A stretch of DNA of 64,000 nucleotides. It comes from Mesobacillus maritimus (GTDB lineage Bacteria > Bacillota > Bacilli > Bacillales > Cytobacillaceae). The stretch is from the NCBI RefSeq assembly GCF_019749255.1, contig NZ_JACWFH010000008.1, forward strand, positions 353,937 to 417,936, read 5' to 3'. The notes under the pieces are model-generated. The model did not search any database, was not told the origin of the DNA, and saw only the letters and a list, made by a program, of their open reading frames with translations. Below, one piece after another: positions 44,359 to 53,260 of this stretch; position 1 is the stretch's first letter, and every line of letters begins with the position of its first letter. The translations under genes and the position numbers were made by a program.

Positions 44359-45498
44359 ATGAAAAAAAAGGAAATTTTAACTTTATTATTAGCGGGGGGA
44401 AGAGGAACAAGACTAAAGAAATTAACGGAAAAAATGGCTAAACCAGCAGTCCCTTTCGGAGGGAAATATAGAATTATTGACTTTGCTCTGAGTAATTGTC
44501 GGAATTCGGGAATGAATACGGTTGGAATCCTTACCCAGTACCAACCTCATACACTGCAAAATTATATTAGCAACGGTGAGAATTGGGAACTTAATCGCAG
44601 AGATTCAGGTATTACATTTCTTCCTCCGTTCCAATGCGATGATATGGATCGGTGGTACGAAGGGACCGCACACGCGATTGCGCAAAATCGCCAATATATC
44701 CAGTACCATAACCCTGAATTTGTTTTAGTGATCTCAGGCGATCAAATCTACAAGATGGATTACAACAAGTTACTTGATATACATAAAAGGAATGCAGCCG
44801 ATGTAACCATTTCAGTAACCTATGTACCTTGGGAGGAGGCGTCAAGATATGGTGTGATGAATGTAGATTCGAAAACAAAACGTATCCTCGGCTTCGAAGA
44901 AAAGCCTCAAATTCCTCATTCAAATCTTGCATCCATGGGCATTTATATTTTCAATTGGCGCACTTTGAAGACTATTTTTGAGCAGTTTCAAGATGAACGA
45001 GATTATTTAAATGATTTTGGTAAGGACATTATCCCTTTCATGTTAAAGTCGAACTATCGTTTGTTCGCTTATGAATTCAATGGATACTGGAAGGATGTAG
45101 GTACTGTTGAAAGCTATTGGGAGGCAAATATGGATTTGCTTTCAAGAAAGAAAAATCCTCTACTTCACCAAAAGGATTGGCCTATTTTTACAGCAGACTG
45201 TTCATTGCCCCCCACCTATTTTGATGCAAACTCATCTTTTACTGAATCGCTAATAGGGGAAGGGTGTGAAATTTATGGAAAAATACAAAAATCGGTTATT
45301 TCCTATAATGTCACAATAGGTAAAGGGTCGGTGATTAAAAACTCTGTTATCTTGCCAAATACAATTATCAAAGAGAATGTGGAAATTGAAAATTCGGTCA
45401 TTAATGGCAACACAGTCATTGATAGCAATCTTAAATTTAATGAATCTTTCAGCAATATCCTTCGCATCAATGACAGGAGGATCCTAAACCGACAGTAA
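44359..45498 (+). CDS. glgC: glucose-1-phosphate adenylyltransferase GlgC, orphan
   Basis: A 379-residue protein. The nucleotidyltransferase domain has the activation motif LLLAGGRGTRLKKLT and KPAVPFGGKYRIIDF, with DQIYKMDY for the metal. A left-handed beta-helix (residues about 290-370) follows. It makes ADP-glucose for glycogen. The usual partners glgB, glgD, glgA and glgP are not in this window; neighbours are ypgR and brxA. The start is ATG at 44359 after AAAGGAGA; an earlier in-frame start lacks family sequence. Confidence 0.93.
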   Translation: MKKKEILTLLLAGGRGTRLKKLTEKMAKPAVPFGGKYRIIDFALSNCRNSGMNTVGILTQYQPHTLQNYISNGENWELNRRDSGITFLPPFQCDDMDRWYEGTAHAIAQNRQYIQYHNPEFVLVISGDQIYKMDYNKLLDIHKRNAADVTISVTYVPWEEASRYGVMNVDSKTKRILGFEEKPQIPHSNLASMGIYIFNWRTLKTIFEQFQDERDYLNDFGKDIIPFMLKSNYRLFAYEFNGYWKDVGTVESYWEANMDLLSRKKNPLLHQKDWPIFTADCSLPPTYFDANSSFTESLIGEGCEIYGKIQKSVISYNVTIGKGSVIKNSVILPNTIIKENVEIENSVINGNTVIDSNLKFNESFSNILRINDRRILNRQ

Positions 45499-45586
45499 GG
45501 TGACACACTCAAGTGGCGCGTCTAAATTGCAATCAATGGTAAAAGATAGTATGCTAACACTGCAACTAATGATAGGAGTGATATAG

Positions 45587-46021
45587 ATGTCAATGGCTTA
45601 TGAAGAATATATGAGACAAATGGTAAAGCCAATGCGTGAGGAACTAGTTCAAGCAGGCTTTAAAGAATTATTAACACCTGAAGATGTTGAAAATTATGTT
45701 GAAAATGCATCAGGTACAACCCTTGTTGTCGTAAATTCAGTATGTGGTTGTGCTGCTGGTTTAGCTCGTCCTGCTGTCAATCAGGCATTGCTTCGTGCAG
45801 AGAAAAAACCAGATAACCTTGTCACTGTATTTGCAGGGCAGGAAAAAGAAGCTACCGCGAAAATGCGTGAATACTTTACCGGAATTGAACCATCTTCACC
45901 GTCTATGGCACTCTTAAAAGGAAAAGAAGTAGTTCACTTCATCCCTCGCCATGAAATTGAAGGTAGATCAATGGAAGAAGTAATGGAAAACCTCGAGACT
46001 GCGTTTGAAACCAATTGTTAA
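45587..46021 (+). CDS. brxA: bacilliredoxin BrxA (YphP)
   Basis: A 144-residue thioredoxin-fold protein with the CGC active site (NSVCGCAAG) of the DUF1094 family. It removes bacillithiol from S-bacillithiolated proteins after oxidative stress. ATG at 45587 follows AGGAGTGA. Terminator downstream. B. subtilis BrxA has the same length. Confidence 0.95.
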   Translation: MSMAYEEYMRQMVKPMREELVQAGFKELLTPEDVENYVENASGTTLVVVNSVCGCAAGLARPAVNQALLRAEKKPDNLVTVFAGQEKEATAKMREYFTGIEPSSPSMALLKGKEVVHFIPRHEIEGRSMEEVMENLETAFETNC

Positions 46022-46041
46022 TGAAGAATTTTTAAAGAAGA

Positions 46042-46067
46042 AAAGGATGTCGATGACGTCCTTTTTT
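46042..46067 (+). terminator. terminator of brxA
   Basis: Stem AAGGATGTC/GACGTCCTT with one wobble (46043-46051 with 46055-46063), followed by TTTT. Confidence 0.75.
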
Positions 46068-46121
46068 CTATTTGTTCTTGGGCTCATTTTACAACTATAA
46101 AAGAATGTGGGTGGCATAGAG

Positions 46122-46904
46122 GTGATTGTTACAACGGCCGGACGAACAACCGAAGAAATGGTTGAGCAAGCAAAGCAAACAGCACTTGCATTAGAATCAA
46201 GGTATGTTACTAGAAGAAAACGTTCCGTTCTGTCCGTCATGGAAGCTGAACAGGAAGATTGTATTGTTGTTGGGAAGGACAGACTGGAGCTCTATCCTTT
46301 AGGGGAGGAAGTCCCTTTTTTCTTTCATCCTAATTCGTCTATGTTTCGAATTAAACGGTTGTTGAAAGGTGAAAAAGATCCATTTATAGAAGCAGCTCAA
46401 CTAAAGACTGGAATGAGTATCCTGGATTGTACGTTAGGACTTGCTTCTGATAGTATCGTAGCTAGTTTTGCGGTTGGAGAAACCGGAAATGTCGTCGGGA
46501 TTGAGGGAAATCCGTATCTGGCCTATATTGTCAACAAAGGTTTGAAACAGTGGAACTCAGGCATAGATGTTATGAATGAGGCAATGAGAAGAATTACAAT
46601 CCAACAGAATGAATCACTCGAAGTACTACGAAAGCTTAATGACAACAGTTTTGATTGTGTATACTTTGACCCAATGTTTGAGGAAACCATTCTTGAATCA
46701 GATGGAATTAGAGGGTTAACAAAATTTGCTAGAGCTGAAGGTCTTTCTATTGAAATGATGCAACAGGCTCATCGAGTGGCTCGAAAACGAATTATTTTAA
46801 AAGATCATTTTCGTAGTTTAAGGTTTGCGCAGTTTGATTTTACAGTCCATCGAAGAAAATCAGCTAAGTTCCATTTTGGGGTTATTGAAAAAAACGGAAA
46901 GTAA
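46122..46904 (+). CDS. ypiP: SAM-dependent methyltransferase YpiP
   Basis: About 260 residues. The Rossmann motif I is LDCTLGLASDSIVASFAVG near residue 108, and a DPMF motif (VYFDPMFEETIL) stands where N-methyltransferases have DPPY. The N-terminus (IVTTAGRTTEEMVEQAK) matches YpiP-type proteins. Substrate unknown. The start is uncertain: GTG at 46122, after GGGTGG, is chosen over an in-frame GTG at 46107. Confidence 0.87.
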   Translation: MIVTTAGRTTEEMVEQAKQTALALESRYVTRRKRSVLSVMEAEQEDCIVVGKDRLELYPLGEEVPFFFHPNSSMFRIKRLLKGEKDPFIEAAQLKTGMSILDCTLGLASDSIVASFAVGETGNVVGIEGNPYLAYIVNKGLKQWNSGIDVMNEAMRRITIQQNESLEVLRKLNDNSFDCVYFDPMFEETILESDGIRGLTKFARAEGLSIEMMQQAHRVARKRIILKDHFRSLRFAQFDFTVHRRKSAKFHFGVIEKNGK

Positions 46905-46940
46905 TTTTTACATTTTCACTTTCGTTGTGATATGTAGGGA

Positions 46941-46981
46941 TTCGGACAGACTCAGGTGAAACGCAGGAAAATCTGTCCGAA
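46941..46981. repeat. 10-bp inverted repeat after ypiP
   Basis: TTCGGACAGA (46941-46950) is the exact reverse complement of TCTGTCCGAA (46972-46981), with a 21-base loop. Neither strand has a T-run after it. It may be a structured 3' UTR or a protein-binding site. Confidence 0.7.
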
Positions 46982-47065
46982 GCATTCCTAAAAGATGTTG
47001 CTGAAATTTTATGTGGTTAATTGTAAAAGAGAATTTACAATAGATTCTTCTCCGAAATTCCCTCA

Positions 47066-47137
47066 TTAATCTGTCGCTGTTAGGTAAATAAAATATCCGA
47101 GCATGATTAAACTGATTATGGCGACTGTCCAAGTCAT
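47066..47137 (-). CDS. 23-residue membrane peptide
   Basis: MTWTVAIISLIMLGYFIYLTATD: one transmembrane helix with almost no flanking sequence. AAAGGGGG lies eight bases before the ATG, a strong ribosome binding site on the minus strand. No terminator is evident downstream unless the inverted repeat at 46941-46981 acts in its transcript. Comparable in size to small respiratory or transporter subunits, but no relation can be claimed. A longer ORF in another frame across this site is a shadow. Confidence 0.5.
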   Translation of the reverse strand: MTWTVAIISLIMLGYFIYLTATD

Positions 47138-47335
47138 GCGAATTCCCCCTTTTTTTTGCTTCTGTCTTAAGACTATGTACAATCGATGTACCGTAATACT
47201 TGTATTTAAAATTTAACCTTCATGAAAAGATGGAAAACCTTTCTCCCCCCCAAAAAAAACTGTATAATATTCTTAATAGATAAACTAGAATAATAGGAAC
47301 GTTTAATAGAAACATTGTACGAAAGGGGAGTCATT

Positions 47336-47914
47336 ATGCCGTTGTGGTTGAGGAATTCACTCGTTGTTTTAATATCCATTATTACATTTGGCTTGGTTTC
47401 ACCTGCACAAGCATCAGAATTACTATCAATTGATCAAAAAGATACTGACCGTACCGATACTTATGAAAACGTATCAATTCCTGCAGATCATTTAACGACG
47501 AGTCAAGAAACTCATGAAAGCTTCGTGAGTAGAATGATGAAAGAAGCAGAAGAACAATCACTTGCTAAATTTGGAACTAGGATTGGTCCTATAATAGAAG
47601 ACGAATTCCGTGATATTATTCTCCCAAATATGGAGGCTGCAATCGCAACAGTTTCTGAACAATTCCCCGAAGAAGTTCTAGTAAACCTTGAAGTTACGGA
47701 AGTACCTGGCGGCGGATTTTCCGAAAAAATATTTCATATTGTAAATGAGCAAAAAAGCGATATCATTCGTTTCCATGTTCGAAGGGATAACCCTCCTCAA
47801 GAAGGATATTGGTTTAATTTCCATTACCATACGTACCATGACCAATTTCAAACGCATTATGAATTAGGTACCATCTATTGGGATAAAAATACCCCACCTA
47901 AGTGGAAAAGTTAA
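47336..47914 (+). CDS. ypjP: secreted/cell-wall protein YpjP
   Basis: A 192-residue protein with a clear signal peptide (MPLWLRNSLVVLISIITFGL, cleavage likely after AQA at about residue 26). The mature part contains a YpjP core with DQFQTHYELGTIYWDKN near the C-terminus. Similar length to B. subtilis YpjP (203). Function unknown. The start at 47336 follows AAAGGGGAG; an upstream in-frame ATG has no such site. Confidence 0.88.
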   Translation: MPLWLRNSLVVLISIITFGLVSPAQASELLSIDQKDTDRTDTYENVSIPADHLTTSQETHESFVSRMMKEAEEQSLAKFGTRIGPIIEDEFRDIILPNMEAAIATVSEQFPEEVLVNLEVTEVPGGGFSEKIFHIVNEQKSDIIRFHVRRDNPPQEGYWFNFHYHTYHDQFQTHYELGTIYWDKNTPPKWKS

Positions 47915-47980
47915 AGATAAAGCTGTTCTCATAAAGATAGAACGTTAAATTGGTACGGTAATTAACTCAATTAGTGATAA

Positions 47981-48020
47981 GAGAAAAAGAGCAATCAGTT
48001 ATCGATTGCTCTTTTTCTCT
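47981..48020. terminator. bidirectional terminator
   Basis: A 15-bp perfect stem (47982-47996 with 48004-48018) with T-rich ends on both strands. It serves ypjP and the converging 83-residue gene. Confidence 0.9.
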
Positions 48021-48246
48021 TTCTTCTTGTTTGCAGATAAAGGAACAAAGATGTTAGAAGATAAAGCGCGAACACGATACTAGTAGAAACATAGACTTGC
48101 ACTGGTACACTGTAAAACATCACAACAAAGAACAATGTGTAGAAAAACAAGTCTAGCAGGATTAATTTACCGGAAGTGACCACTTGCTGATACAGCTCTA
48201 GATCAGAAGCTGTAAACTGCTTGCGTTTCGATCCCGTGAAAAACAT
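47995..48246 (-). CDS. small two-helix membrane protein
   Basis: An 83-residue protein: a polar N-terminus (MFFTGSKRKQFTASDLELYQQ), then two hydrophobic segments (about 30-48 and 52-70) and a basic tail (RRKRKRAIDN), so both ends are probably cytoplasmic. AGGTGAAAT lies before ATG on the minus strand. Family not recognised. Confidence 0.65.
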   Translation of the reverse strand: MFFTGSKRKQFTASDLELYQQVVTSGKLILLDLFFYTLFFVVMFYSVPVQVYVSTSIVFALYLLTSLFLYLQTRRKRKRAIDN

Positions 48247-48421
48247 GTTATTTCACCTACTTCACTATGTACTGAACTATATGCATCAGAGTTGAAAAGT
48301 GTGAGAGGACGAAGGGTATTCCTTATTCTGTAAATTGCTAGGATAAACGGGAAAATGTAATAAATATGATATAATTTTAATAGCTTCATAATAGAACACC
48401 ATTTAAAAGGGAGACGATGAG

Positions 48422-49123
48422 ATGCGCAGGTTGAGTCAATTTTTCCTCATTGCCGTCCTCACTTTTTTACTTCCAGGTAGTTTACATGCGAATGTGAATG
48501 GAACGCCATTAAAAAACTACCCTAAACATTCATTACTATATGAAAATTTGAACCTAAACCATCTCGACTTACTTGGCGAAATTATTTTATTACCTGAAGA
48601 GTCCTTTGATTATGAAGAAGTAGCCCAAATTATCTCAAGAATTGATGCCCTTCCAGAAAAGATGTTGAGGAAAATTACAGAAGAGAGAATCTATTTAGCT
48701 CTTTTTAACGGAAAGCTCACAGACAATCCGTCTGCTCGTGATCTTCGAGGTGTGATCCCTAGGGGCTATAAATCTGATAAAACATGGGACGAGGTACCGG
48801 GAGTTGGTGGATCTAAACTAGTTTTAGCTAAAATTGGAAGTAGTGAACAAGGGTTAGGCCATAGTTCTGTTAATTTAGAGTTACATGAACTAGCTCATTC
48901 AATTGATCGTCACGTATATAAGCTGATTCGTGAAGATCCAAAATTTCTTGAAATTTGGAAAAGGGAAACCAAATATCTGTTTCCAGGAAGAGATTACTTT
49001 TTGAACTATCCGGAAGAGTATTTTGCTGAGACCTTCGCCATGTACTACCTAGGTGGGGAATATAAAGAGTTGTTACGAAAAGTTGCTCCGGAAACATATT
49101 GGTTTATGGATAGACTTGAATAA
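48422..49123 (+). CDS. secreted lethal-factor-like zinc metalloprotease (PPEP-like)
   Basis: A 233-residue protein with a signal peptide (MRRLSQFFLIAVLTFLLPGS, cleavage near residue 24). The catalytic site is HELAH (residues 155-159) followed by EEYFAETFA (about 198-206), whose Glu is the likely third zinc ligand; this is the anthrax lethal-factor catalytic (ATLF) pattern. The size and secretion match Pro-Pro endopeptidases such as C. difficile PPEP-1. The upstream part has GVIPRGYKSDKTWDEVPG. AAGGGAGACG ribosome binding site; terminator after. Substrate unknown. Confidence 0.85.
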   Translation: MRRLSQFFLIAVLTFLLPGSLHANVNGTPLKNYPKHSLLYENLNLNHLDLLGEIILLPEESFDYEEVAQIISRIDALPEKMLRKITEERIYLALFNGKLTDNPSARDLRGVIPRGYKSDKTWDEVPGVGGSKLVLAKIGSSEQGLGHSSVNLELHELAHSIDRHVYKLIREDPKFLEIWKRETKYLFPGRDYFLNYPEEYFAETFAMYYLGGEYKELLRKVAPETYWFMDRLE

Positions 49124-49131
49124 GTGATAGG

Positions 49132-49160
49132 AACGACAAACTGAGGTTTGTCGTTTTTTG
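49132..49160 (+). terminator. terminator of the metalloprotease gene
   Basis: Stem AACGACAAAC/GTTTGTCGTT (49132-49141 with 49146-49155) followed by Ts. Confidence 0.9.
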
Positions 49161-49227
49161 TGTGGATTTAATGCTCTCAGTATTCTAAAATAAGATAGAC
49201 TGTTTTAATTTAAAGGTGGGATTTTCT

Positions 49228-50022
49228 ATGAAGCAATATTTAGACTTGTGTAAGCATGTACTAGAACATGGGACAAAAAAAGAAGATCGAACCGGCACGG
49301 GGACAATCAGTACCTTTGGGTATCAAATGAGATTCGATTTAAAGGAAGGATTCCCGTTAGTCACAACTAAAAAACTACATCTCAAAAGTATCATACATGA
49401 ACTACTTTGGTTTCTAAGTGGAGATACAAATGTGAGATATCTCCAAGAAAATGGTGTGCGGATTTGGAATGAATGGGCAGATGAAAATGGTGAGCTCGGT
49501 CCAGTTTATGGCCATCAATGGAGGTCATGGCCGACTCCTGATGGCGGAAGTATTGACCAAATCTCTAATTTAATTCATCAAATCAAAAATAATCCTAATT
49601 CGAGAAGGTTGATTGTTAGTGCGTGGAATGTGGCGGATGTAGACGATATGGCTTTACCACCATGTCATTGCCTGTTCCAGTTCTATGTTGCCAACGGAAA
49701 ACTTTCTTGTCAGCTTTACCAACGCAGTGCGGACGTTTTTTTAGGCATTCCCTTTAACATAGCTTCTTACGCACTGTTGACGATGATGATTGCCCAGGTG
49801 TGTGATCTTGAACCTGGCGAGTTCATCCATACGATGGGTGATACTCATATTTACACAAATCATCTTGAACAAGTAAAACTTCAATTAACAAGGGCCCCAC
49901 GTTCGTTGCCGACAATGAAAATCAACCCAGAAGTGAAAGACATTTTCGGTTTCCGTTTTGAGGACTTTACTCTTGAAGATTATGACCCGCATCCACATAT
50001 TAAAGGAGTCGTGAGTGTATGA
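49228..50022 (+). CDS. thyA: thymidylate synthase (ThyA type)
   Basis: A 264-residue folate-dependent enzyme of the E. coli ThyA / B. subtilis ThyB length class. The active-site Cys is in [12 protein letters not shown] and the nucleotide site in [16 protein letters not shown]. It makes dTMP from dUMP and methylene-THF. The start at 49228 lies nine bases after AAAGGTGG; an earlier in-frame GTG overlaps that site. The stop overlaps dfrA (ATGA), so the two are coupled. Confidence 0.97.
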   Translation: MKQYLDLCKHVLEHGTKKEDRTGTGTISTFGYQMRFDLKEGFPLVTTKKLHLKSIIHELLWFLSGDTNVRYLQENGVRIWNEWADENGELGPVYGHQWRSWPTPDGGSIDQISNLIHQIKNNPNSRRLIVSAWNVADVDDMALPPCHCLFQFYVANGKLSCQLYQRSADVFLGIPFNIASYALLTMMIAQVCDLEPGEFIHTMGDTHIYTNHLEQVKLQLTRAPRSLPTMKINPEVKDIFGFRFEDFTLEDYDPHPHIKGVVSV

Positions 50023-50516
50023 TATCATTAATTTGGGCGATGGATGAAAAACGGGTTATTGGGAGCTATAATAAGCTTCCATGGCATTTACCTGAGGATT
50101 TAAAGTTTTTTAAACGTGTTACAATGGGTCATCCGATTGCAATGGGGCGTAAAACTCATGAATCAATTGGGAAGCCGCTTCCTGGTCGTGAAAATATTAT
50201 CATCACCCGTGACAGGCAATATAGGAGTGAAGGCTGTACAATTCTCCATTCAGTAGAAGAATTTTTAGACTACACAAAAAAGTTCTCTGAAGATGAAGAA
50301 GTGTTTGTAATTGGTGGAGCTGAAATCTTCAAGGATCTCATTCAACATGCAGATCGCTTGTATGTAACAATGATTCATCACCAGTTTGAGGGAGATACCC
50401 TTTTCCCTGTATTTCATATTGATGAATGGGAACTAGAATCTCGACAAATGGGTGTTAAGGATGAAAAAAATCCGTACGACTATGAATTTCTCATCTATAA
50501 ACGCAAGCAAGCATAA
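50019..50516 (+). CDS. dfrA: dihydrofolate reductase
   Basis: A 165-residue [34 protein letters not shown] at the N-terminus, [15 protein letters not shown] for NADPH, and FVIGGAEIF. It recycles the dihydrofolate made by thymidylate synthase, which explains the four-base overlap with thyA. A terminator follows, so the pair forms one unit. Confidence 0.97.
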   Translation: MISLIWAMDEKRVIGSYNKLPWHLPEDLKFFKRVTMGHPIAMGRKTHESIGKPLPGRENIIITRDRQYRSEGCTILHSVEEFLDYTKKFSEDEEVFVIGGAEIFKDLIQHADRLYVTMIHHQFEGDTLFPVFHIDEWELESRQMGVKDEKNPYDYEFLIYKRKQA

Positions 50517-50517
50517 A

Positions 50518-50543
50518 AAGGCAGCCCCAGGCTGTCTTTTTTA
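50518..50543 (+). terminator. terminator of thyA-dfrA
   Basis: An 8-bp stem with one wobble (50519-50526 with 50530-50537) followed by TTTTTTATT. Confidence 0.8.
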
Positions 50544-50654
50544 TTCTTTATGGGATTTAACTATGTTGTGTTAGAACAAATTCATATAATGGCAGGTTAA
50601 TAGCTTATCTTTCAGTTATAATATAGTAGGTAAAATAGGTTGAGGAGGAAGGCA

Positions 50655-51386
50655 ATGCTACGTTTGATATTTATTTTTTTATATATGAGTGGCTATTTAG
50701 TGTATAGTATCCCAAAGCTAAGAAAAATGCAGGCCCTACCGAAGGGGATGTCTGTAAAAGAAAAAGATATCCTTATTCAGGAGACACCCAAGAAATGGTC
50801 GGAAACCATTATGAAAATGACTGGTTCAAAGGTTGAAGTTCGTGGAAATCATAATTTGCCAGATGGCCCTGTTTTAATCGTAGCCAATCATGAGGGGGAT
50901 TTCGATATCCCGTTGTTGTTAGGTTTTTTAAACAAACCGTTTGGATTTATTTCAAAAATAGAAGTAAAAAAAGTGCCGGTTCTGTCAAAATGGATGGATG
51001 TGATGAACTGTGTTTATCTTGATCGAAAGGATCGGCGGCAAGCTGTGCGTTCCATTCGAGAAGGAGTTAAAATGTTAAAGGAAGGGCATAGCATATTAAT
51101 TTTCCCAGAAGGGACCCGAAGCAAGGGTGGGCCAATTGAGGAGTTTAAATCAGGCAGCCTAAGACTTGCCAAGGATGCGGGTGTTCCGATTGTTCCAGTT
51201 TCAATTGAAGGAACGGCTGAAGTATTTGAGAAGAATGGGAGACTAATCAAACCCGCCAACATTACATTGACTATTTGTCCACCAATCTCTTTTGAAGAGT
51301 ATCAAGAGAAAGAACTAAAAGTTGTCGCAAAAGAACTGAGAGAACTCATTATTATGAATAGAAAAGAATATAAAATTTCCTCATGA
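50655..51386 (+). CDS. plsC: 1-acyl-glycerol-3-phosphate acyltransferase (YpkP)
   Basis: A 243-residue membrane-associated LPLAT protein. One N-terminal hydrophobic segment is followed by the catalytic NHEGDFD (HX4D) near residue 78 and the FPEGTRSKGGP motif near 150. It acylates lysophosphatidic acid in phospholipid synthesis. Ribosome binding site GAGGAGG before ATG at 50655. A terminator follows. In B. subtilis ypkP is also next to the thyB/dfrA genes. Confidence 0.92.
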   Translation: MLRLIFIFLYMSGYLVYSIPKLRKMQALPKGMSVKEKDILIQETPKKWSETIMKMTGSKVEVRGNHNLPDGPVLIVANHEGDFDIPLLLGFLNKPFGFISKIEVKKVPVLSKWMDVMNCVYLDRKDRRQAVRSIREGVKMLKEGHSILIFPEGTRSKGGPIEEFKSGSLRLAKDAGVPIVPVSIEGTAEVFEKNGRLIKPANITLTICPPISFEEYQEKELKVVAKELRELIIMNRKEYKISS

Positions 51387-51387
51387 T

Positions 51388-51420
51388 AATCCCTGTGCAT
51401 TTTTTGCGCAGGGTTTTTTA
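51388..51420 (+). terminator. terminator of plsC
   Basis: A stem including CCCTGTGC/GCGCAGGG (one G-U), about 51391-51413, followed by TTTTTT. Confidence 0.8.
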
Positions 51421-51782
51421 ATTCAGAAAGTACACAGTCTTAGCTTGAAAAATGGTTTGACGCATGTGCACTAGCGGCTACGACCTTTGGTCACCGAGTA
51501 AAAACTTCGGCTTTTGGAATTTACCACCACAACGATTGCCTCAAACACGGAACGTACCTCAGGCTCTTCATGCTCCTTTATCCTGTTCTAAAATGGCCCC
51601 TAATACTTAATAGTCTGTTCGAACTCGATGATGTTTACAGGGGCCGAATCCTTAATAAGCTTTATCTAAGTTGGAACGCTCCAGACCATCCATTACTATA
51701 GCAAAGGGCGGTTGGACTTTTCTCATTCGACGCATTAATGTGAAATGTTAAAAAACTTTCATCGATTAACGCTTTTTCATGA
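51421..51782. other. unexplained intergenic region before ilvA
   Basis: About 360 bases with no supportable ORF and a slightly higher GC content than nearby intergenic DNA. It contains GGCCCCT/AGGGGCC (51595-51601 with 51639-51645), a short GACC/GGTC hairpin near 51480-51500 and no T-box motif. TATAAT at 51783-51788 is the likely ilvA -10. It may be a decayed gene or an intergenic repeat. Confidence 0.5.
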
Positions 51783-51824
51783 TATAATGTACCAATTAAT
51801 TATTTTATGAAACGAGGGTGCTGT

Positions 51825-53090
51825 ATGGAACAAAAAACAGTAGCAAAAAAATGGGTGCAAGTTGAAGATATATTGATTGCCTACAGGCATCTTAAAGAAA
51901 TTGTTGCCCATACACCACTACAGAAAAATGAGCGACTTTCTGAAAAATATGGGGCGAATGTTTACCTCAAAAGAGAAGACTTGCAACATGTCCGTTCTTT
52001 TAAACTAAGAGGGGCTTATTACTCAATGAAACTCTTAGGTAATCATTTAGAAAATGGGGTTGTATGTGCCAGTGCGGGAAATCATGCTCAAGGTGTAGCA
52101 TTTGCATGTAGACAACTCGGAGTACGAGGGAAAATTTTCGTACCAGCTACTACTCCAAAGCAAAAGGTAAAGCAAATTGAAATGTTTGGGCGTGAATTTG
52201 TCGAGATCATTCTTGCTGGTGATTCTTTTGATGATGCATATAGTAAAGCAGTGAGCTGCGCCGAGGAAGAGGAACGTACTTTTATCCATCCGTTTGATGA
52301 TGAAAAAGTCATTGCTGGACAGGGAACAGTAGCGGTTGAAGTGATGAACGATTGTGAAGAACCCGTTGACTATATTCTTGGAAGTATTGGTGGCGGGGGC
52401 TTAATGTCAGGCGTTGGAACCTACATAAAAAGTGTCTCTCCCGCAACGAAAGTAATTGGGGTAGAACCAGCAGGAGCTGCATCAATGAAGGCTTCTATCG
52501 CGAATGAAAGTGTCTTGCCACTAGAGAAAATTGATACTTTCATTGATGGAGCCGCGGTGAAATGTGTGGGTTCCAAGACTTACGAGATTTGCAATGAATT
52601 ACTCGACGATATTGTGGTGGTTCCCGAAGGAAAGGTATGTACGTCAATATTGGAGCTTTATAATGAACATGCTGTTGTAGCTGAACCCGCTGGAGCTATG
52701 CCAATAGCTGCTCTTGATTACCTCAAAGATGAGATAAAAGGGAAAACTGTGGTATGTGTCATAAGTGGAGGAAATAATGATATCAGCCGGATGCAGGAAA
52801 TTAAGGAACGCTCTCTTTTATTTGAAGGACTGCTTCACTACTTTATAGTGGACTTCCCTCAACGAGCAGGTGCATTACGGGAATTCCTCGATGACGTGCT
52901 CGCCCCACAAGATGATATTACTAGATTTGAATATACAAAAAAACATAATAAAGAAAGTGGCCCAGCGCTTGTAGGCATTGAACTAAAGGATAAAAATGAA
53001 TATCCACGTCTAAAAGCAAGTCTTGAAAGAAAAGGCTTCTCCTTTCTCGAATTGAACAAAGATAACCAATTGTTTAATTTACTTGTTTAA
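51825..53090 (+). CDS. ilvA: threonine ammonia-lyase IlvA
   Basis: A 421-residue PLP enzyme. The cofactor Lys is in VRSFKLRGAYYSM, and the phosphate-binding loop is GSIGGGGLMSG. The C-terminal 85 residues (DFPQRAGALREFLDDV...) form a single ACT-like regulatory domain, as in the B. subtilis enzyme (422). It starts isoleucine synthesis from threonine. The start at 51825 is set by GAGGGTG. No T-box leader is seen, so regulation is probably by other factors. Confidence 0.95.
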   Translation: MEQKTVAKKWVQVEDILIAYRHLKEIVAHTPLQKNERLSEKYGANVYLKREDLQHVRSFKLRGAYYSMKLLGNHLENGVVCASAGNHAQGVAFACRQLGVRGKIFVPATTPKQKVKQIEMFGREFVEIILAGDSFDDAYSKAVSCAEEEERTFIHPFDDEKVIAGQGTVAVEVMNDCEEPVDYILGSIGGGGLMSGVGTYIKSVSPATKVIGVEPAGAASMKASIANESVLPLEKIDTFIDGAAVKCVGSKTYEICNELLDDIVVVPEGKVCTSILELYNEHAVVAEPAGAMPIAALDYLKDEIKGKTVVCVISGGNNDISRMQEIKERSLLFEGLLHYFIVDFPQRAGALREFLDDVLAPQDDITRFEYTKKHNKESGPALVGIELKDKNEYPRLKASLERKGFSFLELNKDNQLFNLLV

Positions 53091-53260
53091 TAATCATAAT
53101 AGAGATAAAATGTGTATTGGAATCAAGTATAAATGTTACATGTAGCAAACTAAATTTCATAATGTGAAAGTCTTATGAACATTTATTGCTTAACCACCAA
53201 AAATGTAACAAATGCACTATAATTATGGTAGATTTACAATGTGAAAGGAGATGTTGATCA

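Noticed and set aside
46908..47132. 74-codon minus-strand ORF
   Set aside because: It spans the inverted repeat and has no ribosome binding site; the 23-codon ORF nearby has AAAGGGGG.
51421..51824. T-box leader of ilvA
   Set aside because: There is no AGGGTGGTACCGCG-type T-box sequence or specifier stem, and the likely promoter lies only about 40 bases before the start codon.
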